NCBI GenBank assembly: GCA_903906615.1
Contig: CAIVKT010000450.1
Location: forward strand, 1 to 14,066
Direction of reading: 5' to 3'
DNA: 14,066 nt
Origin: an uncultured Bacteroidota bacterium
GTDB lineage: Bacteria; Bacteroidota; Bacteroidia; Chitinophagales; Chitinophagaceae
A program made the translations under genes and the position numbers. Positions 6,327-14,066 of the stretch are shown here, piece after piece. The notes below the pieces were generated by a model. That model had not been told where the DNA came from and did not search any database. It saw nothing but the letters and a program-made list of their open reading frames with translations. How positions within the stretch are numbered: the first letter of the stretch is position 1; each line of letters opens with the position of its first letter.

Positions 6327-9300
6327 TTATTTGCCCGCAGTATTTTCCGTTTTAGCTTTCTTAAAGACATTCCGGAAATGATCATAATCTATATTCACAA
6401 TGAAAACAACGCCTGTCTCTGTCACAAAGCCTTCCAGCACACCCTCGTCATATTCTTTGCGGTAGGCACGCATGGAGTACTTGCCGCCGGGGCTTAGCAG
6501 GTAATCGGCGGCCAGGTTGGTGGGTACATAGCTGCTGTTGCTGTTATTATTGGTCTGCGGCCCTTCCAGCTCAAAGTCATTGCCTATGGTGAGTTTCAGC
6601 CTGTCGTTCAGCAATTCCTTCGAGGCTGCGAGGTTCAGGTCGGTACGTTGGCGCATATCGCCTGTGGTGTAGTCTGCTGTTGTGGCCAGGTCTGCCGATA
6701 TATCCACGCCCTTCACCAGCTTGCCCGCGGCCTGGTTCAGTTGCTCACCTATAAATGTGCTTACACTCTGCAATGCGGTAAACCCAACGCCATTGGAAGC
6801 GCCTGAGCTGAACGGATCATCAGATACAAAGCGGCCAAGTATCAGCACAGCAAATACCTGCTTATTGAGTTCGGCAGTATCCATGCGTATCTGGTTCAGC
6901 TTACCCTGCACCAGCTCTATCTGGTCGGCAGATAGCGGGTATACTTTATTATCCGGCAATTGTACATCAAAGGTAATTGAAGGCTCCAGCACCGGCCCTT
7001 TCAAATGCAGGTCTACATCAAAAGGCAGGTTTTGTTTGTAGTAGTTAAGTTGTGTCTGGTCGGTCACTTCTCTTTGTATCAGGTCGTACGGAGGCGCTTC
7101 TGCTTCATAGGCCGCAGTCACATCCAGCATAGTACCCTTCACAGGATCGCCGGCAAAGGTGATAGAACTACCTTCCTGTATCAGGAATTTGCGCTTGATG
7201 AAGTTGTAGTTAAGTTGGTAAGCCCCGCCATGAATGTCGTAAGTGCCGCTGAGGCTTATAGTACCTCCGGGTGTCACTGCTGCATTAAGGCTGGCATCGC
7301 CCCGCACACTCAAAAAGTCGCCCGATGACTGGTCCAGTATCAGGCTCAGCACTGCGGCTTTGTCAATGGTCACATTCACATTGATGTCAGAGCCTGCGGC
7401 CAGTTTATGCCTCGCTTTAGTGGTATCCGTTTTATGTGGCACCAATACGTTTTTGCGACCGGTATCTTTCATGTTCATAAACACCACTATACCCTTGCTG
7501 CTTTCCACCTGTGGTGTGCTTTCAGGGGTCACTACCGTGAAGTTGGTACCCTTCAGTATATTCAGGTCGCCATCTACAGACGGGGCCGATGGTGTACCTT
7601 TTATATCCAGGTGAGTGGTGAGCAGCAGGTCACCATAAAAATCTTTATTGTCCTTTACGGTAGAGTGCAGCGCCCGCCACTTGTCTGCCTTTACATTCAG
7701 GTTCATTTGTATCGCTGTCATATCCTCGGTATTGAGGGTGCCATTGATCACTGCCTTATTACTGCCGCTGTCTGATATGGTGAAGTTATTGAACGAAACA
7801 GTGTTGTTGCTGAACTCAATTTTCTCAGCCGGCATCTTGAATACAGCATTCAGTTGGCTGACGTTGGTCACCAGGTTATCTGTACGCAGCTCACCATTGA
7901 TCATCGGTGATGAGGTAGTGCCGGATATTTTCAGGTCGCCACGTATAAAGCCGGTTGTGTTCTTTATCTGGTGCTGCGCAATAGATTCAAAGCTATGCAC
8001 TGCCAGCGCGTTAACGCCCAGGTCGAAGTTAAAGTCATTGCCGTTGGTGGTTTGTAAATAATAATCACCCGTCAGCGATAGGTCATTGCCCTGCCCTTTA
8101 ATAGTAAGTTTGGTGTTCAGGTCGTTATTGTCTTTAGTACTGGCCTGTACTTTCAGGTCGCCCAGCGTATCGCCCAATACCGACAGGCCGTTGATGGTCA
8201 GGTCGCTGGTGAGGTCCATCGTGGGTGTCATATGGTTCAGCGTCACATTGCCCGCCAGTACGCCATCTGCCAGCAGGGTATCCGGCGAGCTCACCAGCTC
8301 TGTAAAATTGGCCAGCAGGAAATTATTGATATCCACCTTCAAAGGTGTATTGATCCTCGGCTCATCATTATTTGCCTTTATGGATTGATCTTTATTACTG
8401 ATACCGAAGTTCTGGATATAAAAGCCGCCGTTAGCCAGCACTATCCGGTTCTGGTCTGTAACATCCCACGCGTTGTAATTGAGTTTCAAACCCTTCTGTA
8501 AATGCACTACCTGTGTGTCGCCCGTCTTATGAATATCGGCCACCAGCGCGAAGCGCTCTTTTTTTGATGCATCTGATATACTGATGTTGGTGTTAATGGT
8601 ATCCTTAGTAAGGTTGCCGTGTATGTTGGCAAAGAACAGATCTACTGTACTTTTTTTGATCTCATCGGCGGTAATGCTGTAGGTAAATGCAGAGTCCACG
8701 CTATTCACTGTTATCACGCCATTTTGCACATCTGTGCCCGAATAAATAAGATCGGGTACCAGCACGTTCAGCGACATGCTCTGCTGCGACAATGTACCAT
8801 CTACATGTATAGAGTCGAATGAAGTAAGGCCCGGCAATATGCCATGCAGCATGGGCTTATCTATTACGTGTGCAAATACCTTGAGGTCGTATTTATCCGG
8901 TATCTTAGTTGTATCGTTCCTGGCTATTTTATTTGCTGCCCGTATGCTGTCCTTCGCAGCAGCCAGGTTTTTCTTCGTGCTATCCATTGGCATGGAGTAG
9001 TGCCTGTTGATGTGCTCCATCACTATATCGCCTACCTTGGTCAGTGGCGTATGCCCTGTGATCACAGCCTGCAGCACATCCAGGTTGGCTATGATGTTCT
9101 GTCCCGTATCGCTGCTTGGGCGCGATATTAGATACATGCTGTCTAAGTAGTAGCGCTTACCATTGGCATTAATGATAGGTAGCGCCCACGTAAACTCCCC
9201 TCTTGGGTAGTCCGCATTAAAGTCTGGGAAGTCAGCCGTTATTGTGCCATGCAGGCGCAGGTCTGTGGCATATAGCTTCAGCGCGCGCAGGTCTATACTG

Positions 9301-11381
9301 TCTAATTGTATATTCGCCTTCACAGCGGGGTTCTTGCCGCTGAAGTCGCCATGTGCGGTCAGCTTCACTTGCAGGTTGGTATCCACACTGGTAAATTTCA
9401 GGTCGCCGGCCTTGTGATCTATTTTGCCATCGAAAGAAATGTTGTGGTATCTGTACCCTTTTACAAATGCAGAGGATACAGTGCCATCGAGCGTGGCAGC
9501 CATGGTCTTCACATCAAAGCCTTGCCCTTTTACATCCAGGTCGGCGTTTACTATCCCCACCAGCGAATCTTTCTTAATGATGTGGCCCACATTCAGCTCC
9601 AGTGTGCGCACGTGCATATCGTAGGTGGCTTTCTCATTGCCGGGGGATGTGATGACCGAGCCTTTGATATACGCTATACCATCGGTGCTGGCAAAGTACA
9701 GGTCGGTATTATAATCCTTCATTGTGCCTGCTACCTGGCCTATAGCCCCAAACTTATCGGGCAATCGTACGGAGGCCAGCAAGCTATCCGGCACCAGCGA
9801 GCTCACATCCTTCCTCGATGTCTGGAATTTAGAGATGTGCAGGTTGTAGGTCAGTTTATTCGCATCGGGCAGGCCACCCAGCCTGCCATTCACCTGCACT
9901 TCTGTATTGCTTAATCCTGCTACATACAGGTTGGCTATGTTTAGGTTACTCAGCGCACCTGTAATAGCGGCATCTACGCGCAGCCTGCCATTCCTGTTCT
10001 TACTGAATATCTGCTGGCTCTTGAGCTGTGGTACAAATTGCAGCACATCGCCCAGGCCCACAATGCTGTTCTTCAGGTCCAGGTTGAGTGATAGGGAAGC
10101 AGTATTTTTTTGTAGTGCCGCGAGCGATGGATAATGCACCTCCACATGGTCCTGTAAAATGCTGGTAGGCGTTTGCAGGTATAGGTTATTCAGCGTTACC
10201 CCTTGAGGATTATAGTTGAATGCCGTGCGCAAAGCGAGTACACTCAGTCCGCATTGCTCCGATGCGGCAAAGCTGTGTACATTCCCGGCAATGGTATCGG
10301 AGGTGTACAGGAAATCGGTAAGCGCAAGTGAAGCGTTCTTATAGTACATGTGCGCATAGTCCATACCTGATGGCTGGCGTGGGCTGCTCTGGTTATCCAT
10401 CTTAAAGTTTACGCCCGTTACGGCCACATCTTTGGCTGTTATGTGCCAGCCCGATGTGGTATCTATCTTCACCAGCGTATCCACAAACGATGGCGCTGTA
10501 GTTTGTGATCCCATCTGGAACACAATACTGGTATTATCCAGTTTGAGTTTCTTTACATCTATATTGTTATCGTCAAGACCAAATTCATTCAGCTGCAACT
10601 GCATATCGCCCAGCTTCAGGGCGAACAGAAGTTTATTCAGTGCGTCATTGTAGTTGAAATTCACGCGCTGCATATTCACATTGTCTGCTATCAGCCGCAG
10701 CTTTGTTTTGGAATTGCTTGCCGGCTTAGGTGGCAGGTAGCTGCTGTCTTGCGAGAAGGTGGTTTGCAGCCCCGCTATAGCCAGGTCTTTGATATGGAAG
10801 ATCATCTGCTCCATATCCAGCTTTTTCATGTCCAGGTCCAGGTGGTCCAGGTCCACACCCAGGCGCATACCGCCGGTATAGTCGTCAAAGTGTATGTGGA
10901 TGTCATCCAGCTTCACCCTGTCCAGGTTAATGGTTAGTGAAGAAGAGGAGGTATCTTTTGTTTTTGGTGTTGCAGGCTTCTTGCTCGCAAAGGCATCAAG
11001 TATGTAGGAGAAGTTATAAGTAGTGTCCGGGCGGTTGCGGTATATGTGGGAATGAACACCGGTAAGGAGCAATTGCTGTACATCCACTTCTTTGTGCAGC
11101 AGCTTCAGCATACTGATGTCCACTTTCAGCTCGCCTACTAAAAGAAGGGTATCCCTGTTCTGGTCCCTGAAAAATACATCCTTTAGCACCACAAATTTTG
11201 GGAAGCCCAGCCCGAAATGCCCTATGCGCACTTCTGTCTTTATCTTATTATTCAGGTAGGCCTCTGCCTTGGCCCGTATAAAATTCTGCCCCCAGGGGGT
11301 ATCAATACACACAACTATCCCCAGCAGCAAGAAGATGAGGCTGCCAATGATCCGTAGTGTGATTTTCAGGAATTTACGCAT
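6327..11381 (-). CDS. tamB: TamB-like translocation/assembly module protein (DUF490 C-terminus)
   Basis: This very long (1684 aa) AsmA/TamB-family envelope protein should span the periplasm as a groove of beta-taco repeats between the inner membrane and the Omp85 partner. It is thought to help insert outer-membrane proteins or move phospholipids between membranes. Residues about 7-27 are a single uncleaved membrane anchor after a basic start (Met-Arg-Lys-Phe-Leu-Lys). Residues about 30-130 are an AsmA-like start with Lys-Thr-Glu-Val-Arg-Ile-Gly-His. The centre is repetitive alternating hydrophobic/polar beta-strand sequence rich in Leu, Asp, Asn and Thr. About 1300-1684 is the TamB/DUF490 domain, with Gly-Gly-Thr-Ile-Ser-Leu-Ser-Gly near 1373 and Gly-Gly-Ala-Tyr-Gln-Leu-Asn-Tyr shortly after. 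It is longer than proteobacterial TamB (about 1250), as is common in Bacteroidota. It is first in an operon with the Omp85 gene. Confidence 0.93.
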   Translation of the reverse strand: MRKFLKITLRIIGSLIFLLLGIVVCIDTPWGQNFIRAKAEAYLNNKIKTEVRIGHFGLGFPKFVVLKDVFFRDQNRDTLLLVGELKVDISMLKLLHKEVDVQQLLLTGVHSHIYRNRPDTTYNFSYILDAFASKKPATPKTKDTSSSSLTINLDRVKLDDIHIHFDDYTGGMRLGVDLDHLDLDMKKLDMEQMIFHIKDLAIAGLQTTFSQDSSYLPPKPASNSKTKLRLIADNVNMQRVNFNYNDALNKLLFALKLGDMQLQLNEFGLDDNNIDVKKLKLDNTSIVFQMGSQTTAPSFVDTLVKIDTTSGWHITAKDVAVTGVNFKMDNQSSPRQPSGMDYAHMYYKNASLALTDFLYTSDTIAGNVHSFAASEQCGLSVLALRTAFNYNPQGVTLNNLYLQTPTSILQDHVEVHYPSLAALQKNTASLSLNLDLKNSIVGLGDVLQFVPQLKSQQIFSKNRNGRLRVDAAITGALSNLNIANLYVAGLSNTEVQVNGRLGGLPDANKLTYNLHISKFQTSRKDVSSLVPDSLLASVRLPDKFGAIGQVAGTMKDYNTDLYFASTDGIAYIKGSVITSPGNEKATYDMHVRTLELNVGHIIKKDSLVGIVNADLDVKGQGFDVKTMAATLDGTVSSAFVKGYRYHNISFDGKIDHKAGDLKFTSVDTNLQVKLTAHGDFSGKNPAVKANIQLDSIDLRALKLYATDLRLHGTITADFPDFNADYPRGEFTWALPIINANGKRYYLDSMYLISRPSSDTGQNIIANLDVLQAVITGHTPLTKVGDIVMEHINRHYSMPMDSTKKNLAAAKDSIRAANKIARNDTTKIPDKYDLKVFAHVIDKPMLHGILPGLTSFDSIHVDGTLSQQSMSLNVLVPDLIYSGTDVQNGVITVNSVDSAFTYSITADEIKKSTVDLFFANIHGNLTKDTINTNISISDASKKERFALVADIHKTGDTQVVHLQKGLKLNYNAWDVTDQNRIVLANGGFYIQNFGISNKDQSIKANNDEPRINTPLKVDINNFLLANFTELVSSPDTLLADGVLAGNVTLNHMTPTMDLTSDLTINGLSVLGDTLGDLKVQASTKDNNDLNTKLTIKGQGNDLSLTGDYYLQTTNGNDFNFDLGVNALAVHSFESIAQHQIKNTTGFIRGDLKISGTTSSPMINGELRTDNLVTNVSQLNAVFKMPAEKIEFSNNTVSFNNFTISDSGSNKAVINGTLNTEDMTAIQMNLNVKADKWRALHSTVKDNKDFYGDLLLTTHLDIKGTPSAPSVDGDLNILKGTNFTVVTPESTPQVESSKGIVVFMNMKDTGRKNVLVPHKTDTTKARHKLAAGSDINVNVTIDKAAVLSLILDQSSGDFLSVRGDASLNAAVTPGGTISLSGTYDIHGGAYQLNYNFIKRKFLIQEGSSITFAGDPVKGTMLDVTAAYEAEAPPYDLIQREVTDQTQLNYYKQNLPFDVDLHLKGPVLEPSITFDVQLPDNKVYPLSADQIELVQGKLNQIRMDTAELNKQVFAVLILGRFVSDDPFSSGASNGVGFTALQSVSTFIGEQLNQAAGKLVKGVDISADLATTADYTTGDMRQRTDLNLAASKELLNDRLKLTIGNDFELEGPQTNNNSNSSYVPTNLAADYLLSPGGKYSMRAYRKEYDEGVLEGFVTETGVVFIVNIDYDHFRNVFKKAKTENTAGK

Positions 11382-11441
11382 CGGTATATAGTATGCTTAT
11401 AAAAATTGTACCTGATAGCTGTATTTCGCCTCTCCCGCCTC

Positions 11442-11476
11442 AAAAAATAGTGAAAGCCATCTATTCAATGGCTTTC
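11442..11476 (-). terminator. Intrinsic terminator after the icmF/HigA-like unit
   Basis: This is a perfect 9-base stem (11468-11476 with 11452-11460) with a 7-base loop. Read on the minus strand, it is followed after ACTA by a run of T (11447-11442). On the plus strand there is no T-run, so it acts on minus-strand transcripts. It ends the unit arriving from the right and separates it from tamB, which begins 60 bases further on. Confidence 0.85.
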
Positions 11477-11539
11477 CCAACTCCTATACCACAAATAAGC
11501 TAATTACACATTACATATTTATACCGCTTTTCCTAATTG

Positions 11540-11734
11540 CTATTTTCTAAACTTAGTCTCCTCAACAGTGTCGGGCTGCCGGATAGGATAAAATTCATCT
11601 TCATACTTTTCTATCAATATCCCTAACATTTCAAGTTCGTTTCCTTCAGCAGTCCCTTTGGCTCCATCGAAAATAACTTCCAGTCGTTCTAGTGCCTGGT
11701 TGTATTCCTGTTCGTTATTTATTGATTTTATCAT
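11540..11734 (-). CDS. Truncated HigA-type antitoxin, N-terminal part only
   Basis: The 64-residue product (65 if the in-frame GTG at 11737 is used) resembles the N-terminal region of HigA-family antitoxins. It shows a Glu-Tyr-Asn-Gln-Ala-Leu-Glu-Arg-Leu-Glu helix, then Gly-Thr-Ala-Glu-Gly-Asn-Glu-Leu, a Leu-x-x-Leu-Ile-Glu-Lys-Tyr-Glu helix, then Tyr-Pro-Ile and Pro-Asp-Thr-Val-Glu-Glu. Full-length relatives continue into an Xre-type helix-turn-helix; this one stops at Lys-Phe-Arg-Lys and has no DNA-binding domain. ATG 11734 is 5 bases after the mutase stop, so it is probably cotranscribed with icmF. No HigB toxin lies beside it in the window. It may be a decayed antitoxin or one of the stand-alone short proteins of this type; its activity cannot be inferred. 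Confidence 0.65.
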   Translation of the reverse strand: MIKSINNEQEYNQALERLEVIFDGAKGTAEGNELEMLGILIEKYEDEFYPIRQPDTVEETKFRK

Positions 11735-11739
11735 CACCC

Positions 11740-14066
11740 TTACATATTTCTCCTGTACTGTCCACCTACTTCAAACAGCGCATTGGTTATCTGCCCCAGG
11801 GAGCAATACTTGGCTGTTTCCATCAGGGCGGCAAAGATGTTCTTATTGTGTACTGCTGTTTGTTGCAGGTCGTGCAGCAATGCCTTGCTCCTGTCTTCGT
11901 TGCGCTTCCACAAATTCTCTACCGACTGTATCTGGAATTCTTTTTCTTCCGTAGTGCTGCGGATCACCTCCTGTGGTATCACCGTAGGCGATCCCTTTGA
12001 ACTGAGGAAGGTATTCACGCCTATTATCGGGAACTCGCCGGTATGTTTCAGTGTTTCGTAGTACAGGCTTTCCTCCTGTATCTTGCCACGCTGGTACATG
12101 GTTTCCATAGCGCCCAATACACCCCCGCGCTCTGTAATGCGGTCGAACTCGGCGAGTACGGCATGTTCCACCAGGTCGGTCAATTCTTCTATTATGAAGG
12201 AGCCTTGCAGCGGGTTCTCATTCTTGGCCAGCCCCAGTTCTTTATTGATGATCAGTTGTATGGCCATTGCCCTGCGCACACTTTCTTCGGTAGGCGTAGT
12301 TATCGCCTCATCATAGGCATTAGTGTGCAGCGAGTTGCAGTTGTCGTATATGGCATACAGCGCCTGTAGCGTGGTGCGTATATCGTTGAAGTCTATCTCC
12401 TGCGCGTGCAGCGAGCGGCCCGATGTCTGTATGTGGTACTTGAGCATCTGCGAGCGCTCATTGCCCCCGTATTTCAGCTTCATGGCCTTCGCCCATATGC
12501 GGCGGGCCACACGGCCTATCACGCTATACTCAGGGTCTATACCATTACTAAAGAAGAACGAAAGGTTGGGGGCAAACTCATCTATGTGCATACCCCGGCT
12601 CAGGTAGTACTCCACAAACGTAAAGCCGTTGGACAAAGTGAACGCCAACTGAGATATAGGGTTAGCCCCCGCCTCGGCTATATGGTAGCCACTGATGGAT
12701 ACCGAATAGAAGTTGCGTACCTTATTATCAATAAAGTATTGCTGCACATCGCCCATCACCCTAAGCGAGAACTCTGTAGAGAAGATGCAGGTATTCTGTG
12801 CCTGGTCTTCCTTCAGTATATCTGCCTGTACCGTGCCACGCACTGCTGCAAGGGTGTCTACTTTTATTTTTTCATACACATCGGCAGGTAGTACCTGGTC
12901 GCCGGTTACGCCCAGTAGCAGCAGTCCGAGGCCGTCATTGCCTTCGGGCAGTGAAGCCTCTCCCCGTCCCTCTCCAAGGGAGAGGGACGTGCTTGTAGCA
13001 GCGCCTGCATTGTAGTATGGTCTTTCCAGTCCCTTCGCTTTGAAAATGGCTTCGATCTTTTTGTTTACTTCTTCTTCCAGCCCATTGGCTTTTATGTATA
13101 GCTCGCACTGCTGGTCTATGGCTGCGTTCATAAAGAAGGCGGTCATGGTAGGCGCGGGGCCATTGATGGTCATGGATACCGATGTCTTGGGGTCGGCCAG
13201 GTTAAAGCCGCTGTACAGTTTTTTGGCATCATCGAGGCAGCAGATGCTTACACCCGAGTTGCCTACCTTACCATAGATGTCCGGACGGTGCTCGGGGTCG
13301 TGGCCATAAAGTGTTACGCTGTCAAAGGCAGTGCTCAGGCGCTTGGCCGGCATACCGCGCGATACGTAGTGGAAGCGCTTGTTGGTACGCTCCGGCCCGC
13401 CTTCGCCGGCAAACATACGCGCAGGGTCTTCACCTTCGCGCTTGAAGGGATAGATGCCCGCAGCATACGGAAATTCGCCGGGGAAATTTTCCATCAGCGC
13501 CCACTTCAGTATATCGCCCCACGCCTCGTAGCGGGGTACAGCTACCTTAGGTATCTGCAAATGCGAGAGCGACTCAGAGTGTGTCTTTATCTTTATTTCT
13601 TTATCCCGCACCTTAAAAGTGTAGAACTGGTCGGTATATTGTTTTTTCTTTTCTTCCCAGTGTTCCAGCAGGTGCTTGTTCTTGGGGTCCAGCTCCAGTT
13701 CCACCTTTTCCCGTACTTCCTGCAATGTTTTTACCAGCCTGTCTTTATCTTCTATTTTTGTGGCCTGCAGCGTGGCTATGGTATTGCTTATCGAGTCGAG
13801 CTTCTGTGCTACATTGCCCTGGTCATTGGCCCATTTATCGTACTTGCGGTTGTTCTCCGATATTTCGCTGAGGTAGCGTATGCGCGATGGCGGTATGATG
13901 AATATCTTCTCGCTCATCTCATCCGTTACGTGGTAGTTGGAGTGCAGCGGCGCACCTGTCTTATCGGCCACTATATCCATCAGCGCTTTGTACAGCGAGT
14001 TGGTGCCGGGGTCATTGAACTGTGAGGCAATGGTGCCATATACCGGCATATCATCGGCCTTTTTAT
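11740..14066 (-). CDS. icmF: Fused isobutyryl-CoA mutase IcmF (C-terminal part; gene runs off the right edge)
   Basis: This adenosylcobalamin-dependent carbon-skeleton mutase interconverts acyl-CoA isomers such as isobutyryl-CoA and n-butyryl-CoA in the cytoplasm. In IcmF the order is B12-binding domain, MeaI-type GTPase chaperone, linker, mutase barrel; only the end of the GTPase, the linker and the barrel are here. The frame stays open to base 14066, so the Met at 14049 is internal. Counting from that Met: a charged coiled linker at about 60-150; [10 protein letters not shown] at 193-202; Met-Phe-Ala-Gly-Glu-Gly at 212-217; Ser-Ile-Ser-Gly-Tyr-His at 451-456 with the catalytic His. Phe202 and Gln418 stand where methylmalonyl-CoA mutase has Tyr89 and Arg207, which points to isobutyryl-CoA-type substrates. 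An unusual palindromic insertion occupies about 351-366. A HigA-like gene follows after 5 bases. Confidence 0.93.
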   Translation of the reverse strand, partial: KKADDMPVYGTIASQFNDPGTNSLYKALMDIVADKTGAPLHSNYHVTDEMSEKIFIIPPSRIRYLSEISENNRKYDKWANDQGNVAQKLDSISNTIATLQATKIEDKDRLVKTLQEVREKVELELDPKNKHLLEHWEEKKKQYTDQFYTFKVRDKEIKIKTHSESLSHLQIPKVAVPRYEAWGDILKWALMENFPGEFPYAAGIYPFKREGEDPARMFAGEGGPERTNKRFHYVSRGMPAKRLSTAFDSVTLYGHDPEHRPDIYGKVGNSGVSICCLDDAKKLYSGFNLADPKTSVSMTINGPAPTMTAFFMNAAIDQQCELYIKANGLEEEVNKKIEAIFKAKGLERPYYNAGAATSTSLSLGEGRGEASLPEGNDGLGLLLLGVTGDQVLPADVYEKIKVDTLAAVRGTVQADILKEDQAQNTCIFSTEFSLRVMGDVQQYFIDNKVRNFYSVSISGYHIAEAGANPISQLAFTLSNGFTFVEYYLSRGMHIDEFAPNLSFFFSNGIDPEYSVIGRVARRIWAKAMKLKYGGNERSQMLKYHIQTSGRSLHAQEIDFNDIRTTLQALYAIYDNCNSLHTNAYDEAITTPTEESVRRAMAIQLIINKELGLAKNENPLQGSFIIEELTDLVEHAVLAEFDRITERGGVLGAMETMYQRGKIQEESLYYETLKHTGEFPIIGVNTFLSSKGSPTVIPQEVIRSTTEEKEFQIQSVENLWKRNEDRSKALLHDLQQTAVHNKNIFAALMETAKYCSLGQITNALFEVGGQYRRNM
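12965..12989. repeat. Perfect palindrome inside icmF (11-base arms, 3-base loop)
   Basis: CGTCCCTCTCC at 12965-12975 is the exact inverse complement of 12979-12989, with AAG between. It lies inside the mutase reading frame and is translated as [10 protein letters not shown] and a few flanking residues. The C/T-rich arms look like the dispersed CCCTCTCC..GGAGAGGG palindromes found between genes in many Bacteroidota genomes. No second copy is present in this window. Confidence 0.75.

Noticed and set aside
6327..11381. Frequent CAGGTC/CAGCGT-like words on the plus strand across tamB, considered as a dispersed repeat or binding site array
   Set aside because: They are codons for Asp-Leu and similar pairs in a strand-rich repetitive protein and show no fixed spacing or conserved flanks.
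13288..14025. 245-codon plus-strand open frame opposite icmF
   Set aside because: The opposite strand is a highly conserved mutase; this frame shows no recognisable domain and is a shadow of it.
1..14066. Search for a defence, mobile or secretion island
   Set aside because: No integrase, transposase, nuclease, methylase, tRNA, direct-repeat array or target-site duplication was seen; apart from the HigA remnant the content is housekeeping and envelope genes.

Overview
The window looks like chromosomal DNA from a member of the Bacteroidota, most likely Chitinophagales/Chitinophagaceae. The evidence is protein character (a lipoprotein-type Omp85 paired with a very large TamB, an Nfu with its own N-terminal domain, a fused IcmF-type mutase), TAnnTTTG-like promoter boxes, and few Shine-Dalgarno sequences. 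It is mostly housekeeping and envelope genes. I see no transposase, phage, CRISPR, rRNA or tRNA gene.

Left half, plus strand: a possible unannotated 57-residue single-span membrane peptide with a CxxC pair (98-271); nfu, an Fe-S cluster carrier (384-974), closed by a clear terminator; a second hairpin with T-runs before a mannose-1-phosphate guanylyltransferase gene (1156-2241); a three-span membrane protein of unknown function (2259-2600); a methionine/kynurenine-type PLP aminotransferase (2632-3780), whose promoter box lies so close to the ATG that the mRNA may be leaderless; and a small two-span membrane protein (3794-4027).

Right half, minus strand: a partial icmF-like gene entering from the right edge (14066-11740); a short orphan HigA-type antitoxin fragment 5 bases downstream, followed by a perfect-stem terminator (11476-11442); then tamB (11381-6327) and, 17 bases on, a lipoprotein TamA/TamL-type Omp85 (6309-4024). 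The last two form a translocation and assembly module (TAM) operon for the outer membrane. The two halves converge at 4024-4027, where opposing stop codons overlap in the tetranucleotide TTAG with no terminator between them.

No clearly new multi-gene system is visible. The best leads are small: an in-frame palindromic insertion in the mutase gene (12965-12989 core), the 57-aa CxxC peptide, and the truncated HigA antitoxin with what may be a relic of its lost reading frame after the stop.
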